Origin: Streptomyces capillispiralis
GTDB lineage: Bacteria; Actinomycetota; Actinomycetes; Streptomycetales; Streptomycetaceae
Reading direction: 5' to 3'
NCBI RefSeq assembly: GCF_007829875.1
Contig: NZ_VIWV01000001.1
Location: forward strand, 4,744,501 to 4,808,500
Length of the DNA stretch: 64,000 nucleotides
Shown: positions 27,819-36,278 of the stretch, one piece after another
Numbering within the stretch: the first letter of the stretch is position 1
Layout: every line of letters begins with the position of its first letter
Notes under the pieces: model-generated
Seen by the model: only the letters and a program-made list of their open reading frames with translations
What the model was told of the DNA's origin: nothing
Database searches by the model: none
Made by a program: the position numbers and the translations under genes

Positions 27819-29339
27819 GTGACTGTCCGATTCTCGTCGTCCCCCCGGTCCGGGACGGCCGGCGCACGGCACGCCGCCGGCCGTCCGCCGTCCGCCGTCC
27901 GGACCGTGGCCCCGGTCGCCGCCGGGCTCGTCCTCGCCCTGCTCGCCCTGGTGGTCGTGCGGCTCCCCTGGGTCGGTGACCTGGGCATGCACGCGGCGAC
28001 CGTGCAGCGCCTGCGGCACAGTCCGCTCGACCCGGGCAACCCGCTGGTCGACGCGGACACCCCGAGCCCGTACTACTCGCCGTGGATGCTGCTGCTCGGC
28101 ACCGTCGCCCGGGTGACGGGCCTGCCCGTGTTCGCGGTCCTGCGGCTGGCCGCCGCGGCCGGACTGGCGCTGCTGGTGACGGGCGTGTGGCGGTACGTGC
28201 GGACGCTGAGCGCGCACCGGGCCGCGCCCGCGCTGGCCCTGCTGAGCCTGCTGCTCCTGTGGGGCACGACGCCGTTCCTGTGGAGCGGCTTCCTGGGGCT
28301 GAACTCGCTCGCGCTGACGGTGTCGTACCCGAGCACCTTCACCCTCGGCCTCGCCTTCCACTTCTGGGCGTGGCTGACCCGGGCGGTGCGCGGCGCGGCC
28401 GGGTGGGCGGTGTGGCTCGGGCTGGGGGTGCTGTGGGCGGTGATCCTGCTCTGCCACCAGTTCGCGGGCGTGGTCGCCACGGTGGGGGCGCTCGCCACGG
28501 TGGTCGCCGCCCGGCCCGGGCGGGCGGTGCGGATCCGGTGGGCCGCCGGAGCGGCGGCGGGGGCGGTGGTGCTGTGGGCCTGGCCGTACTACGACTTCTT
28601 CGCCCTGTCCGGTGCCGGGGACGGGCTGGAGCCGGTGCACCGGGTGCTGTACGGGCACCCGGGCGCACGGTACGGGCTGGTGCTGCTCGGTGTGGCCGCG
28701 CTGGTCCCGCGGTGGCGGCGCGACCACCGGGATCCGCTGGTGGTCTTCTGCGCGCTGGGCGCGCTGGTCGTCGCGGCGGGGTGGCTGAGCGGCCACTACT
28801 CGTGGGGGCGGGCCCTGCCCGCCGCCATCGTCCCGGCGCAGCTCGCGGTGGCGCTGGAGGCGGTCGGGGCGGGGCGCCGGTGGCCGCGCGCCGGCTGGGC
28901 GGTCCTGCTCGCCGGGGCGCTGGCGCTCGGCGGGTGGGCGCAGTCGGGGACGCTCGGGTACGTGGTGCCGCGCGGTGCGCTGCCGCAGGCGGTGGAGGAC
29001 AGGTACCGGCCGCCGTGGACGGGGTACCGCTGGATCACGCCGTGGGTGCGGTACGGCGACGTGGTCATGGCCGAGGGGCGCCCGGCCCGCCAGATCCCGG
29101 CGTACGGCCCCTACACGGTCGCCCCCGGCTACCCCGACTTCTTCCTCCCGGACGAGGCCCGCCGCACGGCCGCCACGGGGACCTACTTCGCCGAGCGGAC
29201 CCCGGAGTCCGTGCGGCGGGGGATAGAGCGGGAGTACGGGGTGCGGTGGGTGGTGGACGGGACCGGCGCCCTGGACGGGACCCGGCTGCGGGCGGTGGCG
29301 CGGGGCCCCGGGGGGCAGGTGCTCTACGCGGTGCCCTGA
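27819..29339 (+). CDS. Multispan membrane protein, probable GT-C type glycosyltransferase
   Basis: About 506 residues with ten or more membrane helices (for example VAPVAAGLVLALLALVVV, LRLAAAAGLALLVTGVW, GWAVWLGLGVLWAVILLCHQFAGVVATV) and a C-terminal soluble part. An acidic/His motif in the first loop (GDLGMHAATVQRLR) followed by SPYYSPWML fits GT-C enzymes that use polyprenyl-phosphate sugars, but the call is an inference. It is a clear paralogue of the 40072-41631 gene (shared G-H-AA-V-RL, SPYYSP and SGHYSWGR/SGHYTYGR). The start is uncertain: GTG 27819 or GTG 27906, neither with a good ribosome site. It converges with the glycosyltransferase gene 16 bases away. Confidence 0.7.
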   Translation: MTVRFSSSPRSGTAGARHAAGRPPSAVRTVAPVAAGLVLALLALVVVRLPWVGDLGMHAATVQRLRHSPLDPGNPLVDADTPSPYYSPWMLLLGTVARVTGLPVFAVLRLAAAAGLALLVTGVWRYVRTLSAHRAAPALALLSLLLLWGTTPFLWSGFLGLNSLALTVSYPSTFTLGLAFHFWAWLTRAVRGAAGWAVWLGLGVLWAVILLCHQFAGVVATVGALATVVAARPGRAVRIRWAAGAAAGAVVLWAWPYYDFFALSGAGDGLEPVHRVLYGHPGARYGLVLLGVAALVPRWRRDHRDPLVVFCALGALVVAAGWLSGHYSWGRALPAAIVPAQLAVALEAVGAGRRWPRAGWAVLLAGALALGGWAQSGTLGYVVPRGALPQAVEDRYRPPWTGYRWITPWVRYGDVVMAEGRPARQIPAYGPYTVAPGYPDFFLPDEARRTAATGTYFAERTPESVRRGIEREYGVRWVVDGTGALDGTRLRAVARGPGGQVLYAVP

Positions 29340-29355
29340 GCGGGCGCGCCGGTGG

Positions 29356-31029
29356 TCACCGCAGCGCGCTCGCCACCAGGCGGGCCGGGCCGCGCACCCG
29401 GGAGCGGGCCAGCCGGCCGGCCACCGGGCACAGGACGGCCGCGGCGACGCCCACCGGTTCCCAGCGGAGCTGGAGCCGCCCCGGGTCGTGGCCCTCCGGT
29501 TCGACGGTGAGGAGGTGCGGGGAGGCACCGGAGCGGTAGGGGATCCGGGTCGTCAGCGGCGGGAAGGCGAGCGGCGCCAGCAGGATGCCCCGGTTGCCCT
29601 GCCCCCGGCAGGTGAGGCGGACCATCGGGTGACGCACCCCCGCGAAGCCGCTCACCGGGAGGCGCGCGGCCGCCGGGTCGAGGCGGACCCGGCCCTCGAA
29701 GACGCCGGGGCGGACGGGGGAGAGCCGGAAGGGGAAGGCGAGGCGGCGCCGGCCGGGCGAGAGGAGCAGGCTCGCGCGCTGCGGGCCGACCGGGAGCCGC
29801 AGCGCCGGGTCGTAGGTCCGCACGGTCAGGTCGACGCAGGCGCCCGGGCCGCGGGTGAGCCGCGTGATCTCGTGCCGGAACTGGGCGGCGGGGAACGGGC
29901 GGGTGTCCAGCCCCAGGTCGGTCAGGTCCAGCTCGCGGCGGGCGTCGGCGGACTCGGGGACGTGCTCGCCCCAGTAGGGGCGGCCGTCCGCGTCCGTGGT
30001 CAGCCGCCGGGGGGCGACGGCGTGCCCCAGGCCCCGGGCGGCCAGCCGCGCCTCGGCCGTCCGCCGGTCGCGGACCAGCTGGAGCACCACCCGCTCGGCG
30101 CGCGGAAGCCGGGCGTACGCGCCCGGCGACAGGGTCGCCAGGTACGGGTTCACCAGGTCGGCGAAGGTGTCCAGCCACTCCTCGTCCCGGTAGGGCAGAT
30201 CGCCCGCGTACATCCGGAAGTCGTGCTTCAGGAACTTGTGGTCCTTGTCCTCGCGCAGCGCCTCGTGCCCGCTCTCCACCAGGAAGGCGTCGATCAGCCG
30301 CTGCACGTGGATCCGGTCGCGGACGTTGGTGAGCAGATGGCGCTGGTTGGAGATGGACGCCGCCTCCGAGCCCGCGTACGGGGCGACGTACCAGAGGTAG
30401 ACCGGCTCGGGGATCACGGTGAACCTCTTGGCCAGGCAGTACGCCTGCGCCGAGAACAGCTGGTCCTCGTAGTGGATGCCCTCGGGGAAGCGCAGGTCGT
30501 GGCGGTCGAGGAAGGCGCGGGCGTACATCTTGCTGGTCGCCAGGTGCTCGAAGAACAGCCGGGGGTCGGCCTCGATCCCGTCCAGGGTGCGGCGCTCCGC
30601 GACGAGGTGCGGCATCCAGGTGGAGTGGCGGCCGGTGTCCACCCGGATCCGCCGCACCGCGCCCATCGCGAAGTCGATGTCGCGTTCGCGGTGGGCGGCG
30701 AGCAGGGAGGCGACCGACTCCGCGGGGAGTTCGTCGTCGCTGTCGAGGAACATCAGGTGCGGCGCCCGCGCGATCTCCAGGGCGCGGTTGCGCGGCGCGC
30801 TGCACCCTCCGCTGTTCTCCGGCAGGCGCAGGTACCGGATCCGCGGGTCCCGGGCCGCCAGTGCCCGCGCCACCCGGGGCGTGTCGTCCGTCGAGTGGTC
30901 GTCGCTGATGACGATCTCGAGGTCGCGGTGGGTCTGGCGGCGGACGGACTCCACCGCGCGGGGGAGCCGTCCGGCGTCGTTGTGCACGATCACCGTGACG
31001 GTGACGTCGGGGGTGCCGGCGGTGGTCAT
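29356..31029 (-). CDS. Family-2 glycosyltransferase with beta-rich C-terminal domain
   Basis: A 557-residue protein. The N-terminal GT-A domain (residues 1-220) is of GT2 type: VTVIVHNDAGRLPRAVESVRRQ, DDHSTDDT, metal-binding MFLDSDDELP, and HYEDQLFSA as likely catalytic region. After an ~80-residue helical linker comes a C-terminal beta-rich part (from about residue 360). This architecture fits enzymes that add sugars to wall polymers. It is paralogous to the 37300-38901 protein (shared NSGGC-x-PRN and LDSDD blocks). Its ATG overlaps the stop of the upstream TagF-like gene (ATGA), so the two are translated together. Confidence 0.88.
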   Translation of the reverse strand: MTTAGTPDVTVTVIVHNDAGRLPRAVESVRRQTHRDLEIVISDDHSTDDTPRVARALAARDPRIRYLRLPENSGGCSAPRNRALEIARAPHLMFLDSDDELPAESVASLLAAHRERDIDFAMGAVRRIRVDTGRHSTWMPHLVAERRTLDGIEADPRLFFEHLATSKMYARAFLDRHDLRFPEGIHYEDQLFSAQAYCLAKRFTVIPEPVYLWYVAPYAGSEAASISNQRHLLTNVRDRIHVQRLIDAFLVESGHEALREDKDHKFLKHDFRMYAGDLPYRDEEWLDTFADLVNPYLATLSPGAYARLPRAERVVLQLVRDRRTAEARLAARGLGHAVAPRRLTTDADGRPYWGEHVPESADARRELDLTDLGLDTRPFPAAQFRHEITRLTRGPGACVDLTVRTYDPALRLPVGPQRASLLLSPGRRRLAFPFRLSPVRPGVFEGRVRLDPAAARLPVSGFAGVRHPMVRLTCRGQGNRGILLAPLAFPPLTTRIPYRSGASPHLLTVEPEGHDPGRLQLRWEPVGVAAAVLCPVAGRLARSRVRGPARLVASALR

Positions 31030-33224
31030 GACGGGCACGCCTCCTCGGGGCTCGGCGCCGGGGTGCGCTGCTCGACGGGCAGCACCGGGGGCAGCGACGC
31101 CTCGTCCTGGCCGAGGAAGACCCGGCGCACCACGCGTTCGGCGGCGCGGCCGTCGTCGTACTCGCAGAACCGGCGCCGGAAGGCGGCCCGTGCCTTCGCC
31201 GCGCCCTCGTCGCGCCAGGCGTCGGTGGTGAGGATCCCGGTGAGCTCCTCCTGGGTGCGGGCCACCGGGCCGGGTGCCTCGGCCATCAGGTCGAAGTAGA
31301 CGCCGCGCGTGGTGCGGTACGTCTCCCAGTCGTCGGCGTGGACGACGATCGGGCGGTCGAGGTTGGCGTAGTCGAACATGATCGACGAGTAGTCCGTGAC
31401 CAGGGCGTCGGCGGCCAGGCACAGCACCTCGACGGGGTCGTAGGAGGAGACGTCCACGACGCGCCCGGAGCGGCGCAGACCGGTCAGCGGGGAGGCGGCG
31501 CCCTCGTAGAAGTAGTGGCCGCGCACCAGCAGGACGGTGTCCTCGCCGAGGCGGTCGGCGAGCGCGGCGAGGTCCAGGCGCGGGGTCCAGGCGGCCTCGT
31601 AGTCGCGGTGCGTGGGCGCGTAGAGCACGGCCCGGCGGCCGGGCGGGATGCCGAGGCGGGCGCGGATCGCGCGGATGTCGTCGGCGCCGGCCGTGTAGTA
31701 GACGTCGTTGCGCGGATAGCCGTAGTCCAGCGAGACGTACCGGGACGGGTAGGCGCGCTCCCACATGCGGGTGGTGTGGCTGTTGGCGGAGACGCTGAAG
31801 TCCCACTTGTCGACGCGCTCCAGCAGGGCGGCGAAGTCCAGGCCCCGGGCGGCGGCCGGGTACGGCATCTGGTCCAGGCCCATGCGTTTGAGGGGGGTGC
31901 CGTGGTGGGTCTGGAGGTGGACCGCGTCGGGGCGTTTGACCACCGCGTTCGGGAAGTTGACGTTGTTGACGAGGTACTTCGCGGTGGCGAGCACCTCCCA
32001 GTAGCGGCGGGTGCCGGGGACGACGTGGTCGGTGCCGGGCGGGAGGAGCGCCACGTTCCGGTGGGTGACCACCCACACGGGGTGGATGTGCGGGGCGAGT
32101 TCGGCGAGCTTGGCGGCGATCGCGGCCGGATTGCAGGCGACCCCGCGGTTCCAGTAGGCGGCGAACACCGCCAGACGCGGGTCGACCGGCCGGTGCAGGG
32201 CCTTGCGGTACTGGAGGTCGCGGACCCGGTCGGCGAGCCGGTGCCGTCCGGTGCGCACCGTGGAACGCACGGTGCGGCGGGCGCGGTTGGCCCGCTGGAA
32301 GGCGCGGTACTTGGTGTAGGCGCCCTCCTCCAGGAGCGAGCGGCGGATGCCCTCGACGCCGGCGGGGCGCGGGTGGCCCTCGGGGCGGCGGCGCAGTGCG
32401 GCCACCGAGGCGCGGTGGAAGAACTCCCGGGCCACCGCCTCGGGCATGTCACCGCGGGCGAAGGCGCGCAGGCAGTCGCGGACCATGATCTCGTAGAGCA
32501 CGGTGTGGACGGCGGGGCGCTCGCGGACCAGGTCGAGGAGGCTCTCGTAGCGGTCGACGAGGGCGTAGCGCTGTTCGGCCGTGAGCGGCGGGAGGCTGGC
32601 GGACCGCAGCCGGCGGTCCTCGTGGGCGATCTGCGGCAGGCAGGCGACACGGCCGGCGAGCAGGAGGGCGGCGAGGGCGGCGCGCGGTTCGTCGTCGGTG
32701 GTGAGCGCCTCCTCGTGCGCCCGCCAGAAGCCGGCGCGCAGGACGCGGGTGCCGAGCAGCGGGGCCAGACGCAGCAGGTGGGCGCTGTCGTCGAGGGCGA
32801 GGTCGGTGCGGCCCGCGCGGGCGAGCAGGGGGCCGTCCGCCGAGGGCAGGCCGGAGCTGCGCCAGGTGCTGCGGAGGTGGTCGACGAGCAGGACGTCGAC
32901 GGTGTCGGGGAGTTCGGCGGCCCGTTCGGCGACCGCGCGCGGACTGCCGGGGGGCACACCGTCCTTGGCGCGGACGAAGTGCAGCCAGCGGCCGGTGGCC
33001 CGCGCGGCCCCCGCGGTCCGGGCCGCCGCGTCGGACGTGCCGTCGGGCAGCGGGAGCACCTGGAGGTGGGGGGTGTGCCGCTGGGCCGTCCGGCGGGCCC
33101 AGTCGCCGACGGCGGCGACGACGATCTCGGTGTCCGGCAGGGGGTGGGCGACGAGGGAGTCGAGGAGGCCGGTCAGATGGTCCTGGGTGTTCGGCCCGTG
33201 GACGATGACGCTGAGCTCGGGCAT
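31026..33224 (-). CDS. GT2-like/TagF fusion protein 1 (CDP-polyol phosphotransferase active site intact, GT2 site lost)
   Basis: A 732-residue protein. Residues 1-~200 have the outline of a GT2 domain (LSVIVHGPNTQDHLTGLLDSLV) but the usual acidic residues are gone: the first D-D motif reads AAVGDWARR and the DxD position reads FVRAKDG. The C-terminal ~380 residues are a CDP-glycerol glycerophosphotransferase domain: HLQTHHGTPLKRMGLD, SANSHTTRMW, YAPTHRDY, LLVRGHYF, LVTDYSSIMFDYANLDRPIV. Both histidines reported as essential in TagF (before GT, and in R-x-H) are present. Start ATG with AAGGAG seven bases upstream. It probably polymerises or primes a teichoic-acid-like chain at the inner membrane face. 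Confidence 0.87.
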   Translation of the reverse strand: MPELSVIVHGPNTQDHLTGLLDSLVAHPLPDTEIVVAAVGDWARRTAQRHTPHLQVLPLPDGTSDAAARTAGAARATGRWLHFVRAKDGVPPGSPRAVAERAAELPDTVDVLLVDHLRSTWRSSGLPSADGPLLARAGRTDLALDDSAHLLRLAPLLGTRVLRAGFWRAHEEALTTDDEPRAALAALLLAGRVACLPQIAHEDRRLRSASLPPLTAEQRYALVDRYESLLDLVRERPAVHTVLYEIMVRDCLRAFARGDMPEAVAREFFHRASVAALRRRPEGHPRPAGVEGIRRSLLEEGAYTKYRAFQRANRARRTVRSTVRTGRHRLADRVRDLQYRKALHRPVDPRLAVFAAYWNRGVACNPAAIAAKLAELAPHIHPVWVVTHRNVALLPPGTDHVVPGTRRYWEVLATAKYLVNNVNFPNAVVKRPDAVHLQTHHGTPLKRMGLDQMPYPAAARGLDFAALLERVDKWDFSVSANSHTTRMWERAYPSRYVSLDYGYPRNDVYYTAGADDIRAIRARLGIPPGRRAVLYAPTHRDYEAAWTPRLDLAALADRLGEDTVLLVRGHYFYEGAASPLTGLRRSGRVVDVSSYDPVEVLCLAADALVTDYSSIMFDYANLDRPIVVHADDWETYRTTRGVYFDLMAEAPGPVARTQEELTGILTTDAWRDEGAAKARAAFRRRFCEYDDGRAAERVVRRVFLGQDEASLPPVLPVEQRTPAPSPEEACPS

Positions 33225-33273
33225 CGCGGGGCTCCTTCGGCTGCTCGTCGCTCCGGACAATCCTCTTCGGTCA

Positions 33274-33287
33274 TATTGGCACCAATA
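33274..33287 (-). promoter_or_regulatory. Inverted repeat TATTGG-CA-CCAATA upstream of TagF-like gene 1
   Basis: A perfect 6-bp inverted repeat with a 2-base centre, A/T-rich in a G/C-rich context, with imperfect extension on both sides, 50 bases before the start at 33224. On the minus strand, TTGGTG inside it followed 17 bases later by GATTGT is a plausible promoter, so the repeat could be an operator overlapping the -35. Confidence 0.45.
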
Positions 33288-33410
33288 CGACGAAGCGGCT
33301 GCGGGGACGCGCGGGCGTGCGCCGCATGAGAGGGGCGCACGCCGTCCTTGCTTCACGCGGGAGGCGCACCACGCGCGTGGAGTGAGCTGCCGGGCGCCGC
33401 GCCGCCCGCC

Positions 33411-33475
33411 TCACGACGGGAGCGGAAGCTTCGCCTACGGCGGAACCTTTGCCTACGGAAGCGGAACCTTCGCCT
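33411..33475 (-). repeat. In-frame tandem repeats with stop codons at the tagH 3' end
   Basis: Reading the tagH frame past its end gives AKVPLP-stop, AKVPP-stop, AKLPLPS-stop: three related 18-24 base units, the first being the true C-terminus. Both internal stops are TAG, one base from GAG (Glu). This suggests that the protein once carried a longer AKVPxPE-type repeat tail that was truncated, or that stop-codon readthrough lengthens it. Confidence 0.7.
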
Positions 33476-34337
33476 CGCCCTGCTCGGCCCGGGGCTTCGG
33501 CTTCGGTGCCGGTGTGCGGGCCTTGTCGGCCTTGTCCGTGCCGCCGGTGAACGCCTCGTACTCCTTGAGCACCTCGTCGGTGGGCCCGTCCATGCGCAGT
33601 TCGCCGCGCTCCAGCCAGAGCACGCGGTCGCAGGTGTCGCGGATCGACTTGTTGTTGTGGCTGACCAGGAACACCGTCCCGGCCCGCTTGCGCAGCTCGC
33701 GGATGCGGGCCTCGGAACGCTTCTGGAAGGAGCGGTCGCCGGTGGCCAGCGCCTCGTCGACGAGGAGGACGTCGTGGTCCTTGGCGGCGGCGATGGAGAA
33801 GCGCAGCCGGGCCGCCATGCCGGAGGAGTAGGTGCGCATCGGCAGGGTGATGAAGTCGCCCTTCTCGTTGATGCCGGAGAAGTCGACGATGTCCTCGTAG
33901 CGCTCCCGGATCTCCTCGCGGGACATGCCCATGGCGAGCCCGCCGAGGTGGACGTTGCGCTCACCGGTCAGGTCGCGCATCAGGGCCGCGTTGACGCCGA
34001 GCAGGGAGGGCTGGCCGTCGGTGTAGATGCGGCCGTTCTCCACCGGGAGCAGGCCGGCCACGGCCTTGAGCAGGGTCGACTTGCCCGAGCCGTTGGTGCC
34101 GATGAGCCCGATCGCCTCGCCCCGGTACGCCACGAAGGACACGTTCCGCACGGCGTGCACCCGGCGCACACCGGACGCCTTCTCGGTCTGCTTGCGGCGC
34201 AGGATGCGGTTGAGGGCGGCGGTGGCGGAGCCGCGTCCGCCGCCGGTGCCGTTGACCCGGTAGACGATGTCCACGCCGTCGGCGATGACGGTCGGGATCT
34301 TCTCCCCGGTGCGCTTGTCGGTGGTGTCGTCAGCCAC
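33453..34337 (-). CDS. tagH: Wall polymer ABC exporter, ATPase subunit TagH
   Basis: A 294-residue ATP-binding subunit of the TagGH/polysaccharide exporter type. Walker A GTNGSGKST, signature YSSGMAARLRFSIA, Walker B DVLLVDEALATGD and the switch His in VSHNNKSI are intact; the region before Walker A (HAVRNVSFVAYRGEAIGLIG) is typical of O-antigen/teichoic exporters. It powers export of undecaprenyl-linked polymer with TagG. The tail after ELRMDGPTDEV is Lys/Pro-rich and ends at the repeats described separately. The start is GTG, overlapping the tagG stop by eight bases with GAGGAG ten bases before it. Confidence 0.93.
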   Translation of the reverse strand: MADDTTDKRTGEKIPTVIADGVDIVYRVNGTGGGRGSATAALNRILRRKQTEKASGVRRVHAVRNVSFVAYRGEAIGLIGTNGSGKSTLLKAVAGLLPVENGRIYTDGQPSLLGVNAALMRDLTGERNVHLGGLAMGMSREEIRERYEDIVDFSGINEKGDFITLPMRTYSSGMAARLRFSIAAAKDHDVLLVDEALATGDRSFQKRSEARIRELRKRAGTVFLVSHNNKSIRDTCDRVLWLERGELRMDGPTDEVLKEYEAFTGGTDKADKARTPAPKPKPRAEQGEAKVPLP

Positions 34338-35256
34338 GGCCGTACGTCTCCTCAGCCTTCCAGAAGTAGATGAAGCCGGCGGCGCCGGCCAGCAGCGCCC
34401 AGCCGAGGGCGACCGCCCACACGTGCGGCGGCAGGTACGAGGAGCCGTAGTCGTCGATCAGCGCGAAGCGGACCAGGTCCATGTAGACCGCGGCCGGGTT
34501 CCACTGCAGCACGTCGGCGAGCCAGCCGGGGACGTCCTTGTCGGCGAGCATCGCCGGGATGCTGAACATCACGCCGGACGCGTACATCCAGGTCCGCAGC
34601 ACGAACGGCATCAGCTGGGCCAGGTCGGGCGTCTTGCTGCCCATCCGCGCGAAGATCAGCGCCAGACCGGTGTTGAACACGAACTGCAGCAGCAGCGCCG
34701 GCACCACCAGCAGCCACGACAGCGCCGGGAAGCTCCCGAACGCCATCACGACCACGACCAGCACCAGCATCGAGAACAGCAGCTGCTGCAACTGCTGGAG
34801 CGCGAACGACACCGGCAGCGAGGCCCGCGGGAAGTGCAGCGCCCGCACCAGCCCCAGGTTGCCGGAGATGGCGCGCACACCGGCGAGCACCGAGCTCTGC
34901 GTGAAGGTGAACACGAACACGCCCGTCACCAGGAACGGCACGTAGACGTCGTGCGGGATGCCCCGGCGGGCGCCGAGTAGCAGGCCGAAGATGAAGAAGT
35001 ACACCGCCGCGTTGAGCAGCGGGGTCGCCACCTGCCACAGCTGGCCGAGCTTGGCCTGGCTGTACTGGGCGGTCAGCTTCGCCTGGGAGAAGGCGAGGAT
35101 GAAGTGCCGCCGCCCCCAGAGCTGACGGACGTACTCGAAGAGGGACGGCCGGGCGCCGCTGACCGTGAGGCCGTGGCGGGCGGCGAGGGCCGCGAGATCG
35201 TCCTCGCCGGAGGCGGCGGCCGGTGCGGGGGGCGGTGTGTGGAGGACCTGACTCAC
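34330..35256 (-). CDS. tagG: Wall polymer ABC exporter, permease subunit TagG
   Basis: A 308-residue ABC-2 type permease. A cytoplasmic N-terminus with the amphipathic segment SLFEYVRQLWGRRHFILAFSQAKLTAQYSQAKLG precedes about six membrane helices (LNAAVYFFIFGLLLG, FLVTGVFVFTFTQSSVL, LLFSMLVLVVVVMAFG and others), ending FIYFWKAEETYGRG, a pattern characteristic of TagG/Wzm permeases. It forms the export channel with TagH. The start is GTG at 35256; the overlapping ATG at 35258 runs straight into TGA. It is divergent from a TetR regulator gene that may control it. Confidence 0.92.
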   Translation of the reverse strand: MSQVLHTPPPAPAAASGEDDLAALAARHGLTVSGARPSLFEYVRQLWGRRHFILAFSQAKLTAQYSQAKLGQLWQVATPLLNAAVYFFIFGLLLGARRGIPHDVYVPFLVTGVFVFTFTQSSVLAGVRAISGNLGLVRALHFPRASLPVSFALQQLQQLLFSMLVLVVVVMAFGSFPALSWLLVVPALLLQFVFNTGLALIFARMGSKTPDLAQLMPFVLRTWMYASGVMFSIPAMLADKDVPGWLADVLQWNPAAVYMDLVRFALIDDYGSSYLPPHVWAVALGWALLAGAAGFIYFWKAEETYGRG

Positions 35257-35312
35257 ATCCGCTGCTTTCTAGGAGGAGGGGGGTGGCAACGGGTTTCGTA
35301 CGTCGGGACGGG

Positions 35313-35372
35313 ACCGTATCGTCGCAACGGGAGCGTAGGCCGAACGGACGTCGGAACGCAACCGTTTCGTCG
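35313..35372. promoter_or_regulatory. Repeated ACCGTWTCGTCG motif between tagG and TetR gene
   Basis: ACCGTATCGTCG at 35313-35324 and ACCGTTTCGTCG at 35361-35372 match at 11 of 12 bases, 48 bases apart, in the 145-base divergent gap; a related GGTTTCGTACGTCG lies at 35292-35305. They are candidate operators for the neighbouring TetR protein. TATGCT six bases before the TetR ATG suggests a leaderless mRNA. Confidence 0.4.
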
Positions 35373-35401
35373 TGACGCCGGCGGCTGCCTATGCTGTCCG
35401 C

Positions 35402-36028
35402 ATGACGACGAACGCCGACGAGCCCCAGCCGCGTCCGCGCCGCCGGGCCCCCGCCGGGGCCGCCGTCCTGCGGGAGGACGTGACGGAGGCCATCCGGGCG
35501 GCCGTCTTCGAGGAACTCGCCGCCGTCGGCTACGCGCGGATGTCGATCGAGGGGATCGCGCGCCGCGCGGGCGTCGGCAAGACCGCGGTGTACCGCCGCT
35601 GGCGCTCCAAACTGCACCTGGTCCTCGACCTGGTGTCCGCGATCGCCGTGCAGGGCCTGCCCGCCCCCGACACCGGCTCGCTCGAGGGCGACCTGCGTCT
35701 GCTGTACGAGGTCACCTCCCGCGCCCTGCGCCACCCCGTCGCCTCGCAGATCCTCCCCGACCTCCAGGCCGAGGCCGCCCGCAACCCCGACATGGCCGAG
35801 GCCGTGCAGAAGGCGCTGCGCGAGGGCCAGGACGGAGTCGCCAAGGGCATCGTCACGGCCGCGCAGACCCGGGGCGAGGTGCGCCCGGGCGCCGATCCCG
35901 CCCTGGCCCTGGACCTGATCTCGGGACCCCTGTACTGGCGCTCGGTGGTCATTCGCAACCCGAAGCTTCCCAAGGGCTACCTGGCCGCGCTGGCGCGCGC
36001 CACGACCGCGGCGCTCAGGGCGCTGTGA
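35402..36028 (+). CDS. TetR-family transcriptional regulator
   Basis: A 208-residue repressor. The helix-turn-helix region is AVFEELAAVGYARMSIEGIARRAGVGKTAVYRRWRSK (about residues 35-70), followed by an all-helical ligand domain ending ALARATTAALRAL (TetR C-terminal class common in actinobacteria). It is transcribed away from tagGH and shares a 145-base control region with it, so regulation of polymer export is the simplest guess, but the ligand is unknown. The ATG at 35402 has no ribosome site; the TATGCT six bases upstream fits leaderless expression. A perfect palindrome follows its stop. Confidence 0.88.
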   Translation: MTTNADEPQPRPRRRAPAGAAVLREDVTEAIRAAVFEELAAVGYARMSIEGIARRAGVGKTAVYRRWRSKLHLVLDLVSAIAVQGLPAPDTGSLEGDLRLLYEVTSRALRHPVASQILPDLQAEAARNPDMAEAVQKALREGQDGVAKGIVTAAQTRGEVRPGADPALALDLISGPLYWRSVVIRNPKLPKGYLAALARATTAALRAL

Positions 36029-36029
36029 C

Positions 36030-36049
36030 GCGGGGGCCGCGGCCCCCGC
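36030..36049. terminator. Perfect 20-bp G/C palindrome after the TetR gene
   Basis: GCGGGGGCCGCGGCCCCCGC begins two bases after the stop and is self-complementary over its whole length, forming a compact terminator hairpin. The rest of the 250-base convergent gap to galE shows nothing else that I can support. Confidence 0.7.
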
Positions 36050-36278
36050 ACTGCCGCCGCGGCCGGTTTCCGAACCCGGGCGGCGGCACGCGCAGCGCCT
36101 CGGCCCGGCGTGCGGGTACGGCTCTGATGCCGGGGACCGCTCCCGCCGGCGCCCCCCGCCCGTGTCCCCGCCCGGGCCGATCGCCGCGGGCGGGCGAAGG
36201 CGACCCAAGCCGGACGCGATGCGCCCACGGCGCCCACCGCGCGTTCGGTACGGCTCGCGGCGGTCGGGACAGCCGGAC

